Shown in pieces: positions 52,762-61,340 of a stretch of DNA of 64,000 bases (the first letter of the stretch is position 1; each line of letters opens with the position of its first letter). This stretch comes from Grifola frondosa (taxonomy: Eukaryota; Basidiomycota; Agaricomycetes; Polyporales; Grifolaceae): the NCBI GenBank assembly GCA_001683735.1, contig LUGG01000007.1:558001-622000 (forward strand), written 5' to 3'. Under the pieces are notes generated by a model that ran no database searches, was not told the origin of the DNA, and was given only the letters and a program-made list of their open reading frames with translations. The translations under genes were made by a program, and so were the position numbers.

Positions 52762-54983
52762 TGTCACGCACCAAACGTGGTTGGTACCTGGACAGGGCCA
52801 AAAATAACCATCTTTGGCAACCAAGTCAACCGAGTGCCGTAATATGCACAGCACACGAAGGCCACCATCGGGATCGAGTTTAGACATCATCAATCATGTC
52901 AAATCTCCACCCAATCCCACCCAATCGACGCATGCCATGGTGCCCCATGGTAATCGATCCTCGGTTCCCCATCCTATTATACGACACATCGCCACCGGAT
53001 TCGACCTCATGCCACTGTCCGGATTCGTGCACCTTACAGATCGATCCAGAATTACGTTCACGGGCCATATCGACCACATCATCCAGTACCAGGAAACACG
53101 AATATTCCTCGCCCTTTCTCACATCGACGGCACCTGCACCATTGGTTTCGCAGTACGATACGAGTACGTTCAGCATTCGCTCGTCTCCTATGCAATGACC
53201 TGGTGGCGATATTCCCTATACGCTGTCAGTCCGGATAACGAGATGACGAAGCCGGAATCCATGATTTACCCTCTTCACCCACTTGTAAACGACGACAACC
53301 ATCGTTAAATCAAGTAGGATGGGATGGGAAAGCATGGAGGGTCATGAGGAGAAGGAGTGCGGGAAAGAATCAGGTGCAGGAAAGTCAGGAGACAAGGAGT
53401 TGGACACAGCAGGACATCGCGGAAACAGGAAGAAGAAGATCAGGTTAGCAAATTCTGGAAGGGACTGGAAGAAAGGCAGAGTCCTGGGAAAGTCTGTACA
53501 GCCTTTGAAAAGAGAAGCATGGCAATGGTCACAGGGATACACAGCCACAAGCCACCTGAGGTGATGTAGAACAGCCTTCAGGAGACTCACAGCCCTGGAA
53601 CCATAGACCATGTGCTTCTCAAAGTGGCAGACTAACTCCCCCAGATTTGTAAGGGCCCTACCCTAGATTTGTGATTGCCTTACTAAGGCTGTGCAAATTT
53701 ATAAGGTAGAGGACCTCCATTAGTCAGGGAATATCTCAAATGGATGACAAAGTCTTCAAGGCTATGTACTCTGTGAGAGAAAGGTCCTTGAAATGGAGAA
53801 AAGGGCACCTTGGGTTTGTAATCCCCTGCCCCAGATTTGTAAGAGCCTTACTAAAGCTATGCAAATCTGAGGGCCGGGTGACCTAGGAGAGCTCTGATTG
53901 GAGGAAGTCAGAGAGGCAGTGCAGGGAGATGCAGCTGGAACATTCAGGAAAACACTTTGGAAAGGACTGGAAGATTCTAGCACAGTAGTTACCATGGTTT
54001 TTGTGCTTGGAGCCTCCCGGAAAGTGCTGGAACAGTCTGAGAAGAAGAGTCCGGGGAGAATTCTGGGCCCTCTCAAAAGGTATATAAAGAGCTCCTTTCT
54101 TGCCTTAGAGAGGGCAATAGAATTGGATCCAAGAGAATTGGATCCAAGAGAATTGGATCCAACAGAACTGGATCAAAGAACTGGATCCACCAGCAGCAGC
54201 CAGAAACACAGTCTCCACTGGAATTTGGATCACCCTCCAGATTCCCCCAGACTCAGCAGACTAGATCACTTGACTGAGGTATCACAGGGATATCTCACGT
54301 CATCACAGGTGTGCACATAGGTGTACACACTCAGCCACACAGACACAGCACTTCCCTAACAAGGAGGACCTCCAAGGCGGCAAGGATACCATTCTGTATC
54401 CCCACCACCCCACTTCACTCCATACCAAATCACACCAGATTTCTACTCTCAAAGTCTCACAGCCAGAAGCAGTCATAGTCAGTTGACTTGCTTACCACAG
54501 TCCGGACATCACTTCAGGAAACCCCACAACAGAGGTGGGCAAGGTTGAAGTCTTGGTCCCCAGTTTCCAGGTCACAGCAGTGCAGCAACCCCATACAGAG
54601 GTGGGCAAGGTTGACTGTTGATAGGACAGGAAAGAGAAGTCTTCCTCGGAGGGAGCATCAGCAGAAGAACAGGAGACATATCGAGGAGAGGTAGAAGTGA
54701 CAAACGTACCGGGCAAGTCATCATCGTATCATCGTTAAACATTCACTTGGGATCGTACCTACCTTCGTGATTGTGATAACACCCCCCAACGGATTCGGCC
54801 AGGCCTATAACTGGGAAAGCAGGAAAAACCCGTCAAGCTTGGTGCAGTATAAAATTGATTTCATACCTCGATTCCCTTCGCGTATATTTCGCCCTGCCAC
54901 AGATAGATTTTTCTATTTTGGTTCGGTGATTATCGAGATCGTTTTATACAGTGGTTACTATCTCACACCACATACTCACGACA
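52762..54983 (+). repeat. 3' LTR, 2,222 bp
   Basis: Same sequence as 38019-40239 with one substitution and about ten small indels. Contains the TATA box (54081-54088), the 15-bp repeats (about 54117-54190) and the LTR ORF from 52896. It ends cgaca, followed by the target duplication GCGG. Confidence 0.92.
52896..53308 (+). other. ORF inside the 3' LTR, unknown product
   Basis: Same start as the 5' LTR ORF (MSNLHPIPPNRRMPWCPMVI), but this copy lacks one C near 52986 and shifts frame there. Downstream the shared frame is open again and ends in a stop at 53306-53308, after V-N-D-D-N-H-R. Each LTR copy is open where the other is broken. Confidence 0.4.
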
Positions 54984-54987
54984 GCGG
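54984..54987 (+). repeat. Target-site duplication, right copy (GCGG)
   Basis: Second copy of the 4-bp duplication that flanks the LTR element; see the left copy at 38015-38018. Confidence 0.85.
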
Positions 54988-55364
54988 GTAACGGCGCACT
55001 CGCCCAGACCTCGTCTTGAAGACAGGTGCCTCCGGTTCATCATCAATTTCGAGTCTAGCAGCCTGCCAGCATCGGTTAGTACAATATTAGAATATATATA
55101 ATGGTCAATACTTGCCTCTTCCAATTCATGCGCAATCCGCGCTCTTTCTCTCTCTTCGGCTTCTGCTTTCTCCTGCTGCATACGACGCTTACGGAGTGTT
55201 CTTTCAAGTTCCTTCGCGTCCAAGATTTTTTGTTCAGCATCTTCTCGTGCGCGAGTCAAGCCCTGAGAGAATAAAGTGTTCAGCGCCTGACATTTTGCAC
55301 GATGACGCTTCAAGGGCGCATCTTGGTTGTATTCTTTGAGACAGCCTTCACATTTGAATCGCAT
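54984..55364 (-). pseudogene. Plavaka transposase, N-terminal exons (split off)
   Basis: The start ATG at 55364 opens with a C2H2 finger, F-K-C-E-G-C-L-K-E-Y-x5-L-K-R-H-R-A-K-C, then a long charged coiled coil. A short intron with a GC donor (GCAAGT) and AG acceptor (about 55060-55110) gives A-A-R-L-E-I-D-D-E-P-E. The segment ends R-S-G-R-V-R-R-Y-P, exactly where the LTR element was inserted. The frame continues at 38018 as R-V-L-D-D-Y-L-P. This is the usual N-terminus of Plavaka transposases. Confidence 0.8.
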
Positions 55365-55385
55365 AGAGATAGATAGTGTTGCCAC

Positions 55386-56070
55386 GGCTTAGTCACACCT
55401 GTTTCAGCTTTTTGGATATTCTGACATGAGTTCTACAGATAATGACATGATATTAATTGAAATTAATAGCTAAAATGTATATGTATTTGAATGTGACACA
55501 ACCATTTGCATAATTATCTTGAATGGATTTCAATTTCAGTTACATTAGTAAAAAAGCTGACTACAAAGTCGGACTTTGCAATCGGCTTTTTGGCCATATC
55601 CCCATCAATACAAGGTATAACATTTTGATATGTGGCATGATTATGTGGCTATATGTAGGCTACAAAATGAGTGTAAGATCACTTTGATATCTGAAAAACT
55701 GCACAAGTTATGAGTCATATATCATTTAGGCCTGACTTAGCTGCAGCAACACTAGAGATAGATAGGAAGCTGAGAAAGACTAGCAAGATGAAAATGACGC
55801 GCATATAGACAAGTACGCGTAGGCAGCGTAAGTACGCGCAGGCAACGTAAGTATGCGCAGGACCGACAAGTTGGTTAAGGTACCGAGGCTCGATCGAGAG
55901 AGATCATTCAATCTCCGAGGCTTATATGCGCTAACTCGCTGACATCTCCTTCACCTATAAATTCTAGCACGTCTTGAATTCCACCCTTGACCAAATTCCA
56001 CAACGTACTCTCTGAATTCCGTCTCTAAACTACATCTCTTCGCTTTTTCTCTTCGCTTTTTTTACTTACT
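55386..56070. other. Upstream of transposase and of the 56071 gene
   Basis: AT-rich sequence probably covering the 5' end of the Plavaka element and the promoter of the next gene. Near 55796-55858 a 16-20-bp motif (aagtacgcg / caggc / cgtaagta) is repeated about three times. Element ends were not found. Confidence 0.4.
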
Positions 56071-58279
56071 ATGAGCACTCGTCTCAATGACCCGAAGGTT
56101 GGCGCTCAATCTAGCGCTGATCGACACGCCAGGTACGGAGCCATTAGCATTGAGAACTCTCGGCTAACCTAAATTAGGCCTGTTCCCCACTCCCCGCCTC
56201 GCCCTCGTTCTCACTCCAGATCGCGTTCCACTTCTCGTGGGCGCAGTGCCAGCCCAGTTCCAAGACGCCACAACAAGCGCACTCGTCGTCACACTCCTCC
56301 TCCCAGCAACTCAAGCCAAACGTCGGGCCATTCTCGGGGCCACAAGAAGAGAAGTACACACAAGAAACGCCATCGGAGCCACCACCGGGGCTCGGACCGT
56401 GAGGTCGCACTGCCGCCAGCAACCGCAGTGAGTCCGACTGTGTGCAACACAGTTATGGCCGCCATCATCGACGCCAAGGATCACAAATGGCAAATACGGT
56501 GAGTCACGCGCGCATATATTGTGTTTTACGCTGACTTTGGCCCTAGCGACCATACCTCTCTTGCCTATCAGCTCCAAGGCGCGGCGCGATTCCTATTCCG
56601 CCAAAATGGTCCATTCATCCGCGTGTACCACGTCTTCGTACTTGGACTCACGTTCTACGGCAATGCTAAACACATTGCGAAGGCTGCACGCAAGATGCCC
56701 CACTTCAAGGATTTGTAAGTGCTTAATTACTTTATATATGCGCTGCTAATCATTTACGTAGCCCTGAAAAGGACGTACTTATCATGTGGAAGGCGTTCAA
56801 TGAGTTCCTCGTCGATGTACCGTGGTTCACTGACATTATCCCCGGGCTCCGAGACAGCGCCGACCACACGCGTTCACTTTGCAGCTTCGTGAGTATTCAT
56901 TATCCTCCTCTGAACCACAGCATCTTACCCTCCCTCTTAGCTCGAGTATCATGCACGCACCGCTCGCTCTGATGATATCGCGAGCCTGAAGCGCGATGCA
57001 CACCTGTTCACGGAAGATATCGACCTTCCAAACGGCGTCAACATTCCCGCCTTCCACACCGATATGGGCAACAAAAGCAACCGCGGCTGGAACCATGTCG
57101 GTCTTGCGCGCCTCCTCGTACCACGATCTATGCGAGACAAATTCGACGAGGACCCAAAAAAGTGAGTGATGCTACCTCTTGACGCATAGTGCTCATAACA
57201 ACATCTTCGCAGATTTGTACGCAAGGTTCGAACGGGAGTCTACAAGATCACAGCGGAGGACTACCCGAGTTTCATGCACGCTGACGATGGGTACGACACG
57301 AGCGCTGAGGATAAGGCCTTGGGGATGGGCGAATTCCTCCTGCTGGTGCGCAAACATTCATTACACCAATTACTTTACTACATTAATAATTTGGTTCAGT
57401 GCGGACGCCGCATATTCACAGGTCCACGCTCAGCCCAAAGTGAACCGGGCGCACAAGGCGCGGGCCGCAAGACCGTCGCTCAGCTCAAGAATATGAGCAC
57501 GGTCACGCCGCAGAATATTGCTTATACAGCTGTAATAGTAAGTAATCCTATCTTATGAATGCTCTCGGATTCGTTGACGAGTATGTCAGGCTCGGTTTGC
57601 GATCAACGGCCAGCCCGGATGGCGCGACAATGATGGCCTCTTCCACGGCGCCGCATTCTTCAAACATATTGTCGACTTATTCGACGCCGATCCTACATGG
57701 GCTCGCGAAACGTTACAGTGGTGGAATATGTACGTGTTGGTTATGTTTTTTTACTTGTCTAATTAATTATCTACTTTACAGGCAATTGTTCGGATACTGT
57801 GAACCGGACGCCCATGAACATCACGCTGCAGAGGGCCGCAGCACGGCGGTCAGCCGCATTGCTGCACAGCGCGCTGCTCGCCGTGCTGCTCAACACGACG
57901 TCGAACTCCGCCAGCCTCCCCCTCGAGCTCTGAGGACGAGGATGCTCGCGCTCGCGCTGGTCCTCGCGCAGTGCATCACACTGCGGCCGTATTCCCACCA
58001 TTTCCTGGCTGTGCCGACGACGAGGAAGACGACCGTCCGCAAGCATACGAAGGTCCAGACGAAGGCGCGCCAGTGGCGAATCAATTTGCCGAAGAGCTCA
58101 AGAAGTCAGGATACTACCAGAATGAGATCGATATGAACGAGGAATTAGATATCGAGGCGTTTGAGAAGGGCTTTGGGTCGGATGAGGACGGGTATGATGA
58201 CGAGGACGGGTACGAGGACGAGCGCGAGCGCGAGTACGAGTACGAGGACGAGCGCGGGCGCGAGGAGGAGGATGAGTAG
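56071..58279 (+). CDS. Conserved basidiomycete protein (DUF6698-like, tentative)
   Basis: Exons: 56071-56132, 56178-56498, 56547-56714, 56762-56888, 56941-57161, 57213-57345, 57400-57537, then 57590 onward to a stop at 58277-58279. The N-terminus is Arg/Ser/His-rich (RS-like). The folded part contains V-L-I-M-W-K-A-F-N-E-F, N-R-G-W-N-H-V-G-L-A-R-L-L and F-A-I-N-G-Q-P-G-W-R-D-N-D-G-L-F, then F-F-K-H-I-V-D-L-F. The last part ends in a very acidic Asp/Glu/Tyr-rich tail. The central blocks resemble a family common in Agaricomycetes that is often placed near transposons; I connect it to DUF6698 from memory and am not sure. A frame shift near 57800-57960 is needed to reach the acidic tail. Function unknown. 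Confidence 0.6.
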
Positions 58280-59650
58280 GTGTTTTTTTTGGTGGACTGA
58301 ATTGCGCATGTACTCTCTTGCTGAATTGATAGGAATACCAATATATATTACTGTGCTAAATACTACACTAATGGCTACAATAATACGGGAATGGTTAGTA
58401 CCTGTAAGCCAATACTAGGACTGCCCGTATCGGTGGCGCTTCTGGCCGGACTTACCGGAGATCTTACCAACGCGTACCTGGTCAGTGCTCTATCTTATCT
58501 ACATTTACCGTTCCTTACCGGACCGAGCGCTCTATTTTATGCGCGCTTGCAATTCCTTACCGGACCGAGCGCTCAATCTTGCAATTCCTTACCGGAACTT
58601 GCACTGCTTGTTGCATTGAGTGACAAGTGCCGGTCGCGCCGGGCGGTCTGGGCCAGGTACAACTAATCCCGGTCAGAAATGGTAAGTAAATTGGAGAATA
58701 TAATGTATTCTAACTATATATTATTATGTACAGGTTTATACGGTATTGTAAGGTGGGGGCTTTTTGCTGATGCCAAGATGCTGTTCTGCGGCTGGGCGAC
58801 CACGTCAAGGAGGCTTACGATGCGGACTCTGCTACTATGAGAGAGGGGTCTGATGCAGACGATGACTCCGAGTCGAGGCTGCGCGCGTGTGAGCATGTCT
58901 TGAGACGGGGTTTAGCGCTATGCTTGAGGAGCGCAGCGAGCACGGGAAGGGCGCTATCCCAGCACAGTACACGGTTCAACTTGTACGCATCTCGAGGACG
59001 AGGCCGGGACGTATCTGGGACGAGTCGATGCTGACGAGCTTCCCTGATTGAATCTGCACGCACTTGTTTTTATGGAGAATCACCGCGGTGTGTTGCTGCA
59101 AGGTGTGTGGCGTATCATCTTTTTTTTTCGTGGTGGTCAGAGCTGGAACTCAGAACTTGATTTCGGCAGATGTGCTTTGTTTTGAATCTCTGTGTGAACT
59201 GTGAGGCGTCTGGGTATGTGCGGCGCCACAGCTGCACGCCGCTGCTACGATTGGTTTTTGCTCTGACTTGACTGCTTTTTTTCGTTATGCATTCTGCTGA
59301 ATCCGTTAGATCTCATGCTGTGGTTTCCTGATGATCGATCTACACCTGCATGTATGAATGCTTTTTTTCTGTTGTGTGTTCTGTTGTTGTGTCATTATGG
59401 ATTCTAATACAATGACTGGTATAGATCTAGAGTGCAAGACAGCTTGAGCTCGGAGAGTGGGTGAAAGCGCATATTGAAGCTCTCAAGCTGTCAAACGCTA
59501 CTGAACAGCAGATAGATATCTGAATCATTCGATTATACAAAAATGCCGAAACTCCTCTCGGGACCGAGATGCACAATCGCCGAAGTGGGTTCAAGTTTGC
59601 GCTTAGGTCTGTCACCATATGTGTGCTTGTACGACTGACGGAGGAAACCC
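58280..59650. other. Intergenic with repeats; possible 3' exon remnant
   Basis: Apart from the repeat patch, a plus-strand frame ending in a stop at about 59032 (G-D-H-V-K-E-A-Y-D-A-D-S, then an acidic and an Arg-rich part) is open for about 95 codons without an ATG. It may be the last exon of an unrecognised gene. Several T runs lie at 59100-59380. No other gene seen. Confidence 0.35.
58440..58620 (+). repeat. Short direct repeats with core ttaccgg
   Basis: ccttaccggaccgagcgctc occurs twice (about 58512 and 58554), with additional ttaccgg cores nearby (58452, 58589) and gcaattcctt flanks. A local duplication patch with no coding sense. Confidence 0.6.
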
Positions 59651-60531
59651 TCACCCGCAAATGGGCGTCCCCAGATTATCAGTCTCGAAAGTCCACGCAC
59701 AATCATCATCGTACCCTTGAGCATATCTTTCCACGTCCACCAACGCCTTCCAGCGCGCGAGTTCCTCCTCCACCCTCGCCTCCCCACATTCCCTCTCCAA
59801 CACCTTCTCCAGCACCTCCAACAGCTCAGCGCGCCAATACGGCCGATGCCCCCCGGAGAACCTGGCTGCGATGTACTCAAAATAGCTCGAAACCACATTC
59901 GCGTACTCCCAGTCGAGCACACCGATGATGTCGAGCGTGTCCGGATTTACGAGGATGTTTCGGTCAGACAGGTCTCCGTGCGTGAGGACGAAGCGCGCCG
60001 CCGTCACCAGCTCGAACTGCTTCTCCCGCAGCGAACCCACGCGACGTGCATCCCCCACATTCTTCGAGACCGCGCGCGCACGCGACTCGTTCCACATCTG
60101 CACGTCCGCGCAGAAATCGTGGACGGCGACGCCAAATTCGAAGAGGAGAACGTACGGCCTGCGGCCCGGCCGCCCGGCGTACCCGAACGAGGACCTGCGC
60201 ATCGCGCACAGCACATCACACAGCTTCTGCTTCACTGTGGCGCGCTGTAGAGCGGAGAGGCCGCTCCAGATGGTGCTGAGCGGGACACCCTGCACGTAGT
60301 CCATCAGGATCGCGTCGCCGTTGGGTGTGTGGACGACGGCGTGGACCGCGGGGACTGTGACAACGCCCGAGAGCACCCGGCGTGCAAGGGCCGTCATCCG
60401 CGCTTCGTTCTCGCTTCCGCCGCCTTGAGGAGGTGCCCAGTGGGAGTGCGGTAGAAGTGCTTGCCGACGACGAGGATGGTTGGACCTTCGAGACGAGTCA
60501 AGTCCGTCGGGTGTGTGGCGGGGTTTCCCAT
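59651..60531 (-). CDS. Aminoglycoside phosphotransferase (APH) family protein
   Basis: Minus strand. The ATG at 60531 (MGNPATHPTDLTRLEGPTIL) starts a short lobe with V-G-K-H-F-Y-R-T-P-T-G-H-L-L-K. The frame then has to shift by one near 60405-60425 to continue into E-N-E-A-R-M-T-A-L-A-R-R and the rest, which is open to the stop at 59651. Key blocks: I-L-M-D-Y-V-Q-G-V-P-L, the catalytic loop T-H-G-D-L-S-D-R-N-I-L-V-N, and the metal-binding D-W-E in G-V-L-D-W-E-Y-A. Family knowledge: APH/choline-kinase-fold proteins phosphorylate small molecules; this fungal subgroup is large and mostly uncharacterised. The shift is probably a missing base. Confidence 0.75.
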
Positions 60532-61340
60532 GTCTCTGTGGCGAGGTCGGGCTCCCAGTCGGCGCTTGTGAAAGGGGAGGCGTCGGTTGGGGCGTGGTCA
60601 GAGGTGAGCTGTCAGGATATGGTCAGTCGTGCTCGTCGCCATGTGAAGGTCTTACTGGTGAAGACATGCTAGAGGTAAGTCTGGCTATTTTGACTCTCGA
60701 TCTTGAATTATGGAAACACTTTCTGTAAGTAACATCGGAGAGTTTCTCCCGGAGAACATACCTGCAGAGTTGAGGCCTGAAATGACTTGTACTGTGTATT
60801 CGCCACCTCGATGTGAGAGTAATATAAAGGAACAAGGACGAATATTATATCAGACATCGTTTTGATCGGCGGAAGAATAAGGTTCGAATTACAGGGAGCA
60901 AACAGAAGTGTCAGCTGGTTTCGCTGGAGATAATGATATCCATCGAAGCCAACAGAATTCTGTAGTAGATGATAAAGAACGCATGTACATATACGGCCCG
61001 TGGGATGTACTCGAAAGTTAAAATGTGCAAATCAAGTCATCTTCATTTTGTTTGGTGTTCGGTAACCATTCTCCAGGATAGATGCTCACGAAAAGGTTTC
61101 GAGGTACACCATGGTACGAATATTCAACGCAGACCGATATTTAATGATATTCTCAACCGAGAAGATAGCCAATTTGCACCCAATCTTATCATACGTTCGA
61201 ATACTACGCTTGCCTTTTCAGCTTTCGCCATGATCGAGACGATAGCATCGTGCAAACAGAAAAATTAATACCGTCAGGATATTCAAGCCATTACATTACT
61301 CAGTAGACTTTTCGACACACGATAAATCTCGCAGAATCCA
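60532..61340. other. Intergenic, no gene recognised
   Basis: Space between the APH-type gene and the 3' end of PIG-O. Short ORFs only. No motif seen. Confidence 0.4.

Larger units (their letters stand above)
38019..54983 (+). mobile_element. LTR retrotransposon (Ty3/gypsy type), 16,965 bp
   Basis: The element is bounded by nearly identical LTRs that start tgtcac and end cgaca, flanked by the 4-bp duplication GCGG. Internal order: primer-binding site, gag with CCHC knuckle, two retropepsin domains, a large region without RT, a short RNase H/connection tail, integrase, a purine-rich tract, 3' LTR. Retropepsin upstream of integrase and a GPF/Y-like module at the integrase C-terminus place it with Ty3/gypsy. 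It lies inside the Plavaka transposase gene on the opposite strand. RT/RNase H is missing, so this copy cannot move by itself. Near-identical LTRs mean a recent insertion. Confidence 0.92.

Noticed and set aside
55796..55858. Three short spaced repeats that look array-like
   Set aside because: Too few and too short for a CRISPR array, and the genome is eukaryotic; treated as simple local duplication.
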